From Nibribacter ruber (GTDB lineage: Bacteria > Bacteroidota > Bacteroidia > Cytophagales > Hymenobacteraceae): 64,000 nt of DNA. The first letter of the stretch is position 1. Each line of letters opens with the position of its first letter. The notes under the pieces are model-generated. The model was not told the origin of the DNA. It ran no database searches and saw nothing but the letters and a program-made list of their open reading frames with translations. Shown piece after piece: positions 32,517 through 42,300 of this stretch. The stretch is from NCBI RefSeq assembly GCF_009913235.1, contig NZ_CP047897.1:1817501-1881500 (forward strand). The letters run 5' to 3'. Made by a program: the position numbers and the translations under genes.

Positions 32517-33161
32517 ATGGATTTTTTGGACCCAGACTTGCAAGCCTACGCCGAGGCGCACACTTCGCCAGAATCTGACCTGTTGCGCAAGCTTAATCGC
32601 GAGACGCACTTGAACGTCATGAAACCGCGCATGCTATCGGGGCACTTGCAGGGACGGGTGCTGGCTATGATTTCACAGATGCTACGGCCACAACGAATTC
32701 TCGAGATTGGCACCTATACTGGCTACTCGGCGCTTTGCTTAGCCGAAGGTTTAGCAGAGGATGGCGTGTTACACACCATTGACGTGAATGATGAGCTGGA
32801 GGATATGGTGCGCAGTTACATCGCTCAGGCTGGCTTGGAAGAGAAGATTCAGATGCATATTGGGCAGGCGGCAGATGTGATTCCAAAGCTGAAAGAAACC
32901 TGGGATTTGGTCTTCATTGACGCTGATAAGAAAAGCAATGCGCTGTACTATGAAATGGTGTTGGACAAAGTAAGGCCGGGCGGTTTCATTCTGGCAGACA
33001 ACGTGTTATGGAGCGGCAAGGTGGTAGAGAAGTTCAGGCCTAAGCTGGACAAGGACACCGAGATGGTCCTGGATTTCAATCAGTTGGTGTATCAAGACCC
33101 GCGCGTAGAGAACCTGCTCTTGCCCATTAGAGACGGCATTTTGGTAGCCCGCAAAAAGTAA
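32517..33161 (+). CDS. O-methyltransferase (class I SAM-dependent)
   Basis: The 214-residue product is a catechol-O-methyltransferase-type enzyme. The SAM-binding motif I is ILEIGTYTGYSALCLAEGL (near residue 65), followed by LHTIDVNDE, WDLVFIDADKKSN with metal-binding Asp residues, and ILADNVLWSGKVVE, whose Asp-Asn completes the metal site. The N-terminal AYAEAHTSPES is typical for Bacteroidota members. The substrate is probably a small phenolic or unknown catechol-like compound. I chose ATG 32517 over a TTG 9 bases upstream because it gives the conserved MDFLDPDL start. Single gene unit. Confidence 0.93.
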   Translation: MDFLDPDLQAYAEAHTSPESDLLRKLNRETHLNVMKPRMLSGHLQGRVLAMISQMLRPQRILEIGTYTGYSALCLAEGLAEDGVLHTIDVNDELEDMVRSYIAQAGLEEKIQMHIGQAADVIPKLKETWDLVFIDADKKSNALYYEMVLDKVRPGGFILADNVLWSGKVVEKFRPKLDKDTEMVLDFNQLVYQDPRVENLLLPIRDGILVARKK

Positions 33162-33351
33162 ATTTTCCTTTGTGGATAACTGGGTGGAAAAATTTTACCG
33201 CCCGGTTCTTTCCTTTCCCCTCTCAAAATCGCCTACTTTGTAGCAGGAGCCTGCCTTGCAAGTGTTTACTAAATAGCAATTTAGCTATATGTAATTCCAG
33301 TATCACAAGAGGCTCACCCACCAAGTGCGCAAGTACGATTTAACCCAGTTT

Positions 33352-35634
33352 ATGAAGATGAGAAAACTATTCCCTCTCCTTCTGCTTTGCCTTTTCACGC
33401 TGGCGGCGCAAGCCCAAAACCCCATCGTCCCTTACACTATCCATTTCGCAGACATGCGCCTGACCATCAAGGAAGACGCGCGCGTGGAGATTCAGAAGAT
33501 TGTGGACGGCTTGGTCAAACACCCGGGGTACTTCCAGAAGAAGGTAGAACTGGCTGACGCGTATTTCCCGCACATTGAGCAGGCCTTCAAACAAGAGAAC
33601 CTGCCCCTTGATTTTAAATACCTGGCCCTGCAAGAGAGCGGCTTAGTGTCTGATGCCGTGTCCACGTCCAATGCCGTGGGTTTCTGGCAGTTCAAAGAAA
33701 CTTCAGCTACAGAGCTAGGTGTGCGCGTGAACTCGCAAGTAGATGAGCGCAAGCACATCATTGAGTCCAGCCGAGGCGCCGCCAAATACCTGCACCGCAG
33801 TAACAACTACTACAAGAACTGGTTTAACACCCTCCTCTCCTACTACCAAGGCCTGACCGGCACCAAAGCCCTCACCAAAACCTCAGACATTGGGGTGAAG
33901 GAAATGGACGTGACTTCACAGACCAACCGCTATTTATTGACGTTTTTGGCGCATAAAGTGGCCTATGAGAACGCCATCGGCAGAAACCCGAAGCCAACCT
34001 TGGCGCTTCAGCCCATGAAGGTTTCCTCGGGCCAGAGCCTCACCGAGATTGCCATGGCCGCCCAGGTAGAAGCTGGTCAACTAGAGCAATACAACAAGTG
34101 GCTTCTGGCCTCTACCGTACCCGCTGACAAAGACTACTACGTGATGGTGCCCGTGTTCAATGGCTCAGCCACTACAGGCGTGCTGGCGCAGGACAACCAA
34201 AGAAGCGGACCATTGCAGAAGCTGAAGGATTTAACCGAGTCCATTACCGGCAGAGAAAGTAAGGAAGAACTGGAAGCCAAAGTAGCTGGGCGTCGCGCGC
34301 AGTTCACCCAAACCAACGGCCTCAAAGCCATCATCGCGCAGGTAGGTGACACCAAAGACGTGCTGGCCTTGCAAGCGCACATGCCAACCCGCCGCTTCTT
34401 GCGGTACAATGACATGCGCAGTTTTGACGAGATTGTGCCGGGCCGCACCTATTACCTGCAAGCCAAGCGCAGCAAGTCAGACACAGACTACCACGTGGCC
34501 CGCACCGGCGAAACCATGCATGATGTGTCCCAGAAATACGGCATGAAGCTCAGCAACCTGTTGCGCAAAAATCGCATGAAAAAGAACGAAGCCCTTTTGG
34601 TGGGCCGCGTGCTTTGGTTACAGCAGAATCGTCCAAGCAACATTCCAGTTGAAATCAGACATTTGAACGAAGACGTGGCGCCAACAGTGGTTTCCACAGC
34701 AACTCCTGCCCAAAAGCCTGCCACCACGGTTATACCAGCCAGGCCGCAGGAAGGTGCCATAACGGTAATGGTAGAAGATACCTTGGGCATGACGGCCGTA
34801 GTGAAGGGCGATGCTCCTGCACCCAAGCCAGCACCCGTAGACAGTGTAGTAGTCACCACCACGGTGACCACCAATGCCGTGTTGTACCCCACCAAACAAA
34901 TGGGAGCAGACGCGAACAAACCAGAAAGACCAATAGAGGTAAAATCACCAGAGGTGAACGGCAGAGAAGTTTTGACGTCTGCTACTACCACCACTACTAC
35001 ATCTGCAGTTCCAGCTAAACCAACAGCACCGGTAAACAGCGCCTCTTTTCACGTGGTACAGAAAGGCGAGACGCTGTATTCCATCTCTAAGCTGTACAAC
35101 GTGTCCATGGAGAACCTGCAGACTTGGAACCACCTGAACGGCGGGCCATTATCCGTGGGCAAGGAATTGTCGTTGAAAGGACCTATCTCTGCGGAGGCCG
35201 CTGCAAAATCCTCTCCCGTGATGACTGCCTCTGAAGCCAAAGCCGCCGCCCGTGAACACGTAGTAGTAGCCGGCGAAACCCTCTACTCCATCTCCCGCAA
35301 ATACGGCATCACCATCCAGAACCTGTTAGAGTGGAACAACCTAACAGACAACAGCCCGGTGTCCATCGGGCAGAAGTTGGTGGTAATAGGTCCCTCAGAA
35401 GAAGTGACTGCGGTAGAAACCAAGCCAGCTGCAACAGTTGCTCCTCTTGTAGAACCGGTAAAAACTGCCAGTGGCACCATTACCCACAAAGTAGCCGCCG
35501 GCGAGTCCATGTACCAGATTTCGCGCAAGTACGGCGTAACCATCAAAGAAATCATGGAATGGAACAACAAAGCTGATTTTAACGTGAGCCTGGGTGAGAA
35601 CCTGACTATTAAGCCGAAGGTAGCATCCAACTAA
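33352..35634 (+). CDS. LysM-repeat lytic transglycosylase (MltD-like)
   Basis: The product of about 760 residues has a signal peptide (LLLLCLFTLAAQAQ), then an SLT/GH23 lytic transglycosylase domain. The catalytic Glu is in YLALQESGLVSDAV, followed by STSNAVGFWQFK and the LLSYYQG segment. A long region follows with four LysM-type peptidoglycan-binding repeats, each with a GET or GES motif: TGETMHDVSQKYG, KGETLYSISKLYN, AGETLYSISRKYG and AGESMYQISRKYG. The first two are separated by a Thr/Pro/Ala-rich linker. It cleaves peptidoglycan glycan strands in the periplasm with 1,6-anhydro end formation. ATG 33352 or 33358 could be the start. A terminator and palindrome follow. Confidence 0.95.
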   Translation: MKMRKLFPLLLLCLFTLAAQAQNPIVPYTIHFADMRLTIKEDARVEIQKIVDGLVKHPGYFQKKVELADAYFPHIEQAFKQENLPLDFKYLALQESGLVSDAVSTSNAVGFWQFKETSATELGVRVNSQVDERKHIIESSRGAAKYLHRSNNYYKNWFNTLLSYYQGLTGTKALTKTSDIGVKEMDVTSQTNRYLLTFLAHKVAYENAIGRNPKPTLALQPMKVSSGQSLTEIAMAAQVEAGQLEQYNKWLLASTVPADKDYYVMVPVFNGSATTGVLAQDNQRSGPLQKLKDLTESITGRESKEELEAKVAGRRAQFTQTNGLKAIIAQVGDTKDVLALQAHMPTRRFLRYNDMRSFDEIVPGRTYYLQAKRSKSDTDYHVARTGETMHDVSQKYGMKLSNLLRKNRMKKNEALLVGRVLWLQQNRPSNIPVEIRHLNEDVAPTVVSTATPAQKPATTVIPARPQEGAITVMVEDTLGMTAVVKGDAPAPKPAPVDSVVVTTTVTTNAVLYPTKQMGADANKPERPIEVKSPEVNGREVLTSATTTTTTSAVPAKPTAPVNSASFHVVQKGETLYSISKLYNVSMENLQTWNHLNGGPLSVGKELSLKGPISAEAAAKSSPVMTASEAKAAAREHVVVAGETLYSISRKYGITIQNLLEWNNLTDNSPVSIGQKLVVIGPSEEVTAVETKPAATVAPLVEPVKTASGTITHKVAAGESMYQISRKYGVTIKEIMEWNNKADFNVSLGENLTIKPKVASN

Positions 35635-35651
35635 GCGTACTCTTTCACTTC

Positions 35652-35696
35652 AACGCATCGGCCAGACAACTAAAAATGTCTGGCCGATGCGTTTTT
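35652..35696 (+). terminator. Intrinsic terminator of the LysM gene
   Basis: AACGCATCGGCCAGACA pairs with TGTCTGGCCGATGCGTT (17 bp). Its T run is the outer T run of palindrome copy 15. Confidence 0.93.
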
Positions 35697-35727
35697 AGGC
35701 TATTTCCTATAAAACAGGCTAAAAACG
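35690..35727. repeat. 38-bp interspersed palindrome, copy 15
   Basis: CGTTTTTAGGCTATTTCCTA faces TAAAACAGGCTAAAAACG. It starts inside the terminator's T tract. Confidence 0.93.
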
Positions 35728-35805
35728 CATTAGCGCAGCCGCTGCCTCCTCAAGGAGAAGGTTAGGATCAGGAATTGGTGATGAAGAGACGGCAAATAAC
35801 TGGCG

Positions 35806-35952
35806 CGAGTCTCCAGACTCGTGACTAGGCATGCCGGGTAGTCTCCTGACTACCCTCGCGGGCACCGCGAAACCAGTGCGGGTTACCGAGGTGTGCCTGC
35901 CAACAAATCACCGTAGGGAGGAGATGCGTGTCGGTCTGTCAGGAGACAGACC
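35806..35952. repeat. Cluster of three related stem-loops (REP-like)
   Basis: The stems are CGAGTCTCCAGACTCG (35806-35821), GGGTAGTCTCCTGACTACCC (35836-35855) and GGTCTGTCAGGAGACAGACC (35933-35952). All are built around GTCTCC or GGAGAC with different outer arms. They resemble bacterial REP elements. Confidence 0.75.
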
Positions 35953-35973
35953 AAGGACTGAAATGAAATTTAT

Positions 35974-36004
35974 GTAGAGACAACGGCATCGCCTTGTCTC
36001 CTGC
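35974..36004. repeat. GTAGAGAC...GTCTC REP-like hairpin, copy 2
   Basis: GTAGAGACAACGGCATCGCC then TTGTCTCCTGC; a second copy of the element at 8221-8250. A GTAG foot precedes the stem. Confidence 0.6.
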
Positions 36005-36039
36005 GCATTGTCTTCTTTGGCAATAATATCTGCAGGTGC

Positions 36040-36074
36040 AAACATCCCCCATCGTCCCCCTTCAAAGGGGAATC
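36040..36074 (+). repeat. 35-bp intergenic repeat, copy 3 (diverged)
   Basis: AAACATCCCCCATCGTCCCC then CTTCAAAGGGGAATC; the same length and framework as 8594-8628 with several changes. Confidence 0.6.
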
Positions 36075-36096
36075 TGCATGTAGCAAACGCTATTAC

Positions 36097-36134
36097 CGTT
36101 TTTAGCCTATTTCCCAGAAAACAAGCCAAAAACG
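36097..36134. repeat. 38-bp interspersed palindrome, copy 16
   Basis: CGTTTTTAGCCTATTTCCCA faces GAAAACAAGCCAAAAACG. It ends two bases before the MFS gene's stop codon (minus strand), so it lies at that transcript's 3' end. Confidence 0.92.
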
Positions 36135-36136
36135 AC

Positions 36137-37480
36137 TTACACCTTATCCTGCTGCGGAGGGGTAGCCAGCTGGGACGCAGACCGTAACCCGATGGCAATT
36201 TCGGGCAAAATGCCTAGCCGTTGATAAATGGGATGTACCAACAAGCGCAGTTTAGGCAGCATCAGGGCGAAGGGCAGAATGGTTAGCAGGCAGATGATCC
36301 CGCAGGCCATGAGCGTGTAATGGACTCCGTACTTTTCGGCGGCCCAGCCGGCCAACAAACTGCCAATGGGCGCCATGCCCATGAACGCCATGGAGTAAAA
36401 ACTCATGACCCGGCCGCGCTTGTCATCGTCTACAATGGTTTGTAACAACGTGTTGCTGGACGCCATCTGTAGAATCATGCCCAGGCCCGTGAAGAAAATA
36501 CAGACCAGGGAAAGCAGAAGCGTTTGTGAGAAGGAAAAGAAAATGAGGCCCACGCCAAACAAGACAGACGCACCCACAATGACTTTGCCCAGGCCCAGCA
36601 CCGTCTTTCGGGAGGCCAGGTACAAGGCGGCACACAACGCCCCCACCCCAGACGCGCCCATGAGCAGGCCCAGGGTGCTGGCATCGCCGTGCAAGACATC
36701 CCGCGCAAAAACGGGCATCAAGACACTAAACGGCATCCCAAACAAGCTCAAAGAGGCTATCAACAGCAGGATGGTCCTGATGGGTGCAAACCCGAAGGCG
36801 TATGAAAAGCCTTCGCCCAAAGACTTGAACACGTTTTCCTTGTCCAGAGACCTGGTCATGGGCGGCAGCCGCAGCAGAAACAAGGAACTTAGCACAGCCA
36901 GGTAACTGAGTGCGTTGATGAGAAAGCAGATACCCTCGCCCACGGTGGCAATGAGCGCCCCCGCCACCGACGGTCCCACCAGCCGCGCCATGTTAAACAT
37001 GGAAGAGTTGAGCGCAATGGCGTTGCTCACGTCTTCGCGGCGGTCTACCAGGTGCACCACTAAAGATTGGCGCGCGCTCATGTCAAAGGCGTTCACAATG
37101 CCGGCAAACGCGCCCAGCACCAGAATGTGCGTGATGGTGATGGCATCTGTAAGCACCAGATAGGCCAGAAGGCTGGCTTGCAGTAACAACAGGAACTGGG
37201 TGACCAACAACACGCGGTGCCGGTTAAACTTGTCAGAAATGACGCCCGCAAACGGACCCAGCAAGAAAGAAGGAATCTGGTTGGCAAAACTGACCATGCC
37301 CAGCAGAAAAACAGAATCTGTGAGGCGGTACACCAGCCAGCTCATGGCCACCTGCTGCATCCAGGTACCAATAAGAGAAACGCCCTGCCCGGCAAAAAAC
37401 AAGCGGTAATTGCGGTATTGCAAGGCCCTGAACATTTCCTTGATCTTAGAATGCGGGACGTTGGAGATACTTTCTGCCAT
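36137..37480 (-). CDS. MFS transporter (EntS/MFS_3 type)
   Basis: The 447-residue product has twelve membrane helices. It begins MAESISNVPHSKIKEMFRAL, then YRNYRLFFAGQGVSLIGTWM, the signature opening of the enterobactin-exporter-like MFS_3 group. The motif A region is ISDKFNRHRVLLVTQ. Such transporters export siderophores or other small molecules by proton antiport; no siderophore synthesis gene is adjacent, so the substrate is unknown. I chose ATG 37480, since the longer frame adds a stretch without conserved features. The gene is followed by a palindrome after two bases. It is divergent from cyanophycinase. Confidence 0.93.
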   Translation of the reverse strand: MAESISNVPHSKIKEMFRALQYRNYRLFFAGQGVSLIGTWMQQVAMSWLVYRLTDSVFLLGMVSFANQIPSFLLGPFAGVISDKFNRHRVLLVTQFLLLLQASLLAYLVLTDAITITHILVLGAFAGIVNAFDMSARQSLVVHLVDRREDVSNAIALNSSMFNMARLVGPSVAGALIATVGEGICFLINALSYLAVLSSLFLLRLPPMTRSLDKENVFKSLGEGFSYAFGFAPIRTILLLIASLSLFGMPFSVLMPVFARDVLHGDASTLGLLMGASGVGALCAALYLASRKTVLGLGKVIVGASVLFGVGLIFFSFSQTLLLSLVCIFFTGLGMILQMASSNTLLQTIVDDDKRGRVMSFYSMAFMGMAPIGSLLAGWAAEKYGVHYTLMACGIICLLTILPFALMLPKLRLLVHPIYQRLGILPEIAIGLRSASQLATPPQQDKV

Positions 37481-37745
37481 AATGTAAAAGCGGGATAAGC
37501 CAGAAAGGTGTACGTACCGCCAGCCGTTTTTAGTTGAGTTGGGCGGTAGAATTTGCCAGGAATGCATTAGATAGAGCCAAGCGTTCTGGTCCTACCCCAA
37601 CCCAATGGTAAGTGGCTCGTATTCAAGTCAACTAGCTTCTGTATAACTGCATAAGTCATTCCCCGTTCTGCCAAAGGCGTATGTACGTTCTTCAGAAAAT
37701 AGCCTAACCTGACGTGTTTCAACCCTTAACCCTAACGTGGCAGAC

Positions 37746-38642
37746 ATGACTACTTCGCCCAAAAATTCAAAAGCAAACTTCATCCCAGCCAAAGGCCAGA
37801 CGCCCAAAGGAAAAATCCTGGCCATTGGCGGCAAGGAGAACAAAGGTGCCGACCAGGCCGAGGGCAAGGACAAGAACATCAACTTCATTAGTGAGCAGAT
37901 TCTTAAGCGCTTCGTGCAAGAGCTCAGAGGCGATGACCCTACGGTGGTGATCATTCCCACGGCGTCCAATGAGCCTGCAGCATCGGCGCAGGATTATATA
38001 AAACTGTTCAAAGAACTGGGGGTGAACAAGGTGCTGGTCATGGACATTAGAACCCGTGAAGATGCCTTTAAACCTGAGTTTCTGAAGATGGTAGAGAAAG
38101 GCGATGGCTTCATGTTCACCGGCGGTGACCAACTCCGGCTCACGGCCATTTACGGCGGCACCCAGATTCTCAACAAGCTAAAGGAGCGCTACGTGTTGGA
38201 GAACATCATCATTGCCGGCACCAGCGCGGGCGCAGCGGCCATGTCTACGCCTATGATTTATGAAGGAGAATCGGATGGCGGGTACATAAAAGGCGATGTG
38301 CGCATGACCACCGGGCTGGAGTTCATCAAGAACGTAGCCATTGACACGCACTTTTTAACCCGCGGACGCATTGTGCGCATGACCCAGGCTATTGCCACCA
38401 ACCCAGAGTGCATCGGCATTGGCTTAGAGGAAGACACCGCTATTTTAGTGGTGGACGGAGGTCACATTGAGGTAGTGGGCAGTGGCCTTATCACCATCGT
38501 GGACGGCATGGACATGACCGAAACCAACATCTTTGAAATAGAAAACGGCCAACCTTTCACAGCCAAGGGCCTGCGGGTGCATTTGCTGGGAGACAAGGAC
38601 GAGTACGAGATACCCACCTACCAAAGAGTACAGATTGTATAA
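37746..38642 (+). CDS. Cyanophycinase-like peptidase (S51 family)
   Basis: The product of about 298 residues has the nucleophile-elbow Ser in IIIAGTSAGAAAMSTPMI, the catalytic-site Gln/Asp segment FMFTGGDQLRLTA, and IGIGLEEDTAILVVDGGHIE, all standard for cyanophycinase. The enzyme hydrolyses cyanophycin, a multi-L-arginyl-poly-aspartate reserve polymer, to beta-Asp-Arg dipeptides. No cyanophycin synthetase or isoaspartyl dipeptidase gene is visible in the window, so it may act on external cyanophycin or related peptides. The start could be GTG 37737 or ATG 37746. There is no signal peptide. A palindrome with extended stem follows seven bases after the stop. Confidence 0.92.
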   Translation: MTTSPKNSKANFIPAKGQTPKGKILAIGGKENKGADQAEGKDKNINFISEQILKRFVQELRGDDPTVVIIPTASNEPAASAQDYIKLFKELGVNKVLVMDIRTREDAFKPEFLKMVEKGDGFMFTGGDQLRLTAIYGGTQILNKLKERYVLENIIIAGTSAGAAAMSTPMIYEGESDGGYIKGDVRMTTGLEFIKNVAIDTHFLTRGRIVRMTQAIATNPECIGIGLEEDTAILVVDGGHIEVVGSGLITIVDGMDMTETNIFEIENGQPFTAKGLRVHLLGDKDEYEIPTYQRVQIV

Positions 38643-38649
38643 ACAGAAA

Positions 38650-38693
38650 AGCCGTTTTTGGCCTGATTTCTGGAAATCAGGCCAAAAACGGCT
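38650..38693 (+). repeat. 38-bp interspersed palindrome, copy 17, perfect with compensating change
   Basis: AGCCGTTTTTGGCCTGATTT pairs perfectly with AAATCAGGCCAAAAACGGCT. The inner pair differs from the consensus (CTGTTTT/AAAACAG) on both sides, which keeps the stem intact. Confidence 0.95.
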
Positions 38694-38714
38694 ATCGTAT
38701 AAAATAGCATCTTC

Positions 38715-39020
38715 CTAGCGAACTTCCTCGTGGGCAATCTTCTTGTCCAGCCAGAACGTGCCAAACGGAATAAGAGACGCGATAAATGCCAAGGCTACCT
38801 TCCAGAAAGACCATTTGTATTGAATCCATACCTGGAGCAGCAAGGCCATGAACAGCACAAATAGAACACCGTGCGCCCAGCCCATGTACTTCACCGGCTC
38901 AGGAATACCCATCATGTACTTCATGGGCATGGCAATAATTAACAGTAACAGGAAAGAGATCCCTTCTATGATAGCAATAGACCTAAAGCGGTCAAGAGTA
39001 GTGGAAAACGATAAAGCCAT
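38715..39020 (-). CDS. DUF3817 family membrane protein
   Basis: The 101-residue product has three membrane helices and the DUF3817 sequence pattern: RFRSIAIIEGISFLLLLIIA at the start, then KYMMGIPEPVKYMGWAHGVL and SLIPFGTFWLDKKI at the end. The family is small, membrane-bound and of unknown function; the HG motif in GWAHGVLF is its most conserved point. It ends convergent to the cyanophycinase gene with a shared palindrome between. I chose ATG 39020 (MALSFSTTLDRFRSI), because the extra upstream residues are not part of the family. Confidence 0.9.
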   Translation of the reverse strand: MALSFSTTLDRFRSIAIIEGISFLLLLIIAMPMKYMMGIPEPVKYMGWAHGVLFVLFMALLLQVWIQYKWSFWKVALAFIASLIPFGTFWLDKKIAHEEVR

Positions 39021-39140
39021 AACAAAGTAAGATTGAATCACAAAGGTACATCACGCGCCGGTAATCACCCCTTCCTCCAACGATTTCCCCTCTCAAATCT
39101 TATTCTCTCCCGCTTATTTCCTACTAATTTTCAGCCTAGT

Positions 39141-39178
39141 CGTTTTTGGCCTCTTTTCCAGAAAACAAGCCAAAAACG
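39141..39178. repeat. 38-bp interspersed palindrome, copy 18
   Basis: CGTTTTTGGCCTCTTTTCCA faces GAAAACAAGCCAAAAACG. It lies in the divergent DUF3817/dnaE region, about 130 bases upstream of dnaE. Confidence 0.92.
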
Positions 39179-39311
39179 ACCTTCCGTTACGGCAACTTTT
39201 ACCCCAGCATCCGGTGTTTTCTTTGTAACTTCGTAGTCCGCTCCGGCGGGTTTTAGAGGTGGCTGTGCAGTCATTTCTAATTCATAATTTCTAATTTCTA
39301 ATTACCCTGTC

Positions 39312-42300
39312 GTGCCAGATTTTTCCCACCTCCATACCCATACCCAATACTCGTTGCTAGACGGGGCCGCCAGCATTAGCGGGCTCATGAAAAAGGCCCA
39401 GGCCGATGGCATGAAAGCCGTCGCCATGACCGACCACGGCAACATGTTTGGGGCGTTCAACTTCGTGGCTGAGGCCAACAAGTACAACGTGAAACCCATT
39501 GTAGGCTGTGAATTTTATCTGGTGCAGGACCGTCACCAAAAGACGTTTACCAAGGAGACGAAAGACGTGCGTCACCACCAGCTGCTGCTGGCCAAAGACC
39601 AGGAAGGCTACCAGAACTTAGCCAAGCTCTGCTCCTACTCTTACATTGACGGCCTCTACAGCAAATGGCCCCGCATTGACAAGGAACTACTAGTCAAATA
39701 CCACAAAGGCCTCATCGCCACGTCCTGCTGTATTGGTGCCGAACTGCCCCAGGCTATTCTCTGGAAAGGCGAAGAAGAAGCCGAGAAACTCCTGAAATGG
39801 TGGCTGGATTTGTTTGGCGATGACTACTACATTGAGATTCAGCGCCATGGCCTCATGAACATTGACAATACCGGCTTGTCTCAGGAGGACGTAAACCAGG
39901 TGTTGCTCAGATTCGCCATCAAATACAACGTCAAGGTTATCTGCACCAATGACAGCCATTACGTAGAGCAAACCGACTGGAACGCACACGACATTCTCTT
40001 GTGCGTGAACACCGGCGAGCAGGAAAGCGTGCCCGTAGGCGATTTCCAGACGCAGTATTTCAGGATGATGTCGGGTAGCGGTGAGGTGATTTATGACACA
40101 TTAACCAACATCAGGAACACTTACGGCCACGACGAGAACGTGCGCCGCATGCTCTACCGCATTGAGGAGGAACAGCAGAAACCGCGTCCGCAGGATCGCT
40201 TCGGGTTCCCGAATGACCAGTTCTTCTTTAAGTCTCAGGCTGAGATGAACCAGCTGTTCGCGGACGTGCCGTTTGCCGTGGACAATACCAACGAGATTGT
40301 AGACAAGATTACGCCACCCAAACTCCAGCGCGATATCTTGTTGCCTAACTTCCCGCTTCCTCCGGAGCACCCTACGGCAGATTTGTTCTTGCGCCACTTG
40401 ACCTTTGAGGGCGCCAAGAAGCGCTATCATGAAATTACGCCAGAGGTAGAAGAACGCCTGAACTACGAGCTGGGCATCATTGAGACCATGGGCTTTGCGG
40501 GTTACTTCCTCATCACCCAGGACTTCATCAACAAAGGCCGAAGCATGGGCGTGGCCGTGGGTCCGGGCCGCGGTTCGGCGGCGGGTTCTGCCGTGGCGTA
40601 TTGCGTGGGGATCACTAACATTGACCCTATCAAGTACGCCCTGCTGTTTGAGCGTTTCCTAAACCCGGAACGGGTATCCATGCCCGATATTGATATTGAC
40701 TTTGATGACGTGAACCGCCAGCGCGTGATTGACTACGTGGTAGACAAGTACGGCAAAACGCAGGTGGCCCAAATCATTACCTTCGGTACCATGGCCGCCA
40801 AATCGTCTATCAAAGACGTGGCCCGCGCTATGGACTTGCCTTTGTCTGAGGCCAACGAACTGGCCAAGATGGTCCCTGAGGTACCCGGCACTACGCTGGC
40901 CAAAGCCTTTATTGAATCACCTGAGCTTGCCTCCATTAGAGACGGCAATGACCTTCGGGCGAAGGTTTTGAAACTAGCCGAGAAGCTGGAAGGCTCAGTA
41001 CGCAACACGGGTATTCACGCGGCGGGGGTGATTATCGCGCCAGATGACATTACCAATTACATTCCCGTTTCTACCTCCAAGGACTCTGACCTCTTGGTGA
41101 CGCAGTTTGACGGCAAGGTGATTGAGAGCGCGGGCATGCTAAAGATGGACTTTTTGGGCCTCAAAACCCTGTCCATCTTGAAGGACGCCATGGCGCTCAT
41201 CAAACGCAACCACGGGGTAGAGATTGACATTGACAACATTCCGCTGGACGATGAGAAAACCTACGTCCTTTACCAGCGCGGTGACACCATTGGTACGTTC
41301 CAGTTTGAGTCTGAGGGCATGCGCATGTACCTCAAGGACCTCAAGCCTACCAACATTGAAGATTTGATTGCCATGAACGCCTTGTACCGTCCGGGCCCGA
41401 TGCAGTTCATCCCGAACTTCATTAACCGGAAGCAGGGCCGTGAGGAGGTGGAATACCCGCACATCTTGCTGGAACCGCTCTTGAAGAACACCTACGGCAT
41501 CATGGTGTACCAGGAGCAGATTATGCAGACGGCGCAGGTTTTGGCGGGTTACTCACTGGGCGGTGCAGATTTGCTCCGTCGCGCGATGGGTAAGAAGGAC
41601 ATGAAGAAAATGGCCCAGGAGCGCGAGAAATTCGTGGCCGGGGCTAAAGAGATTCATGGCATTCCTGCCAAGCAGGCCTCTGAGGTGTTTGACGTGATGG
41701 AGAAATTTGCGCAGTACGGTTTTAACCGCTCGCACTCCGCCGCTTACTCCGTGGTGGCTTACCAGACCGGTTACCTCAAGGCGCATTACCCCGCTGAGTA
41801 CATGGCCGCGGTGCTCACCCACAACATGAACGACATCAAGAAGGTGACGTTTTTTATTGAGGAGGCGCGCAAACAACAGATCCAAGTACTGGGCCCCGAT
41901 GTCAATGAATCTATCCACCAGTTCAACGTGAACCAGCAGGGGCAAATCCGTTTCGGGATGGGCGCTGTGAAAGGCACCGGCGAAGCCGCCGTGGAAGCCA
42001 TCATTGAAGAACGCGAGAAAACCGGCCCGTACACCGATGTCTTTGACTTTGCGAAGCGCGTGAACCTGCGCGCTGTGAACAAAAAGACCTTTGAAAGCTT
42101 GGCCCAGGCCGGTGCGTTTGATTCGTTTGAGCGCTACCACCGCGCCCAGTACATAGAAACCCCTCCCGGCGAAACTATCAATTTGCTGGAAAAAGCCGTC
42201 CGTTTCGGAAACCAGTATCAAGCCGAGAAAAGCGCCGCCCAGCAGTCCTTGTTCGGGGGTGGTGGGGCCGTAGACATGCCGTTACCTAAAGTGCCAGACG

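Larger units (their letters stand above)
35728..36096. other. Gap of about 370 bases made of hairpins and repeats
   Basis: No gene is seen. It contains the three-hairpin cluster (35806-35952), a GTAGAGACA hairpin (35974-36004) and a diverged 35-bp repeat (36040-36074). Confidence 0.6.

Noticed and set aside
37520-37545. CCGTTTTTAGTTGAGTTGGG as another palindrome copy
   Set aside because: Only one half-arm matches and there is no complementary second arm.
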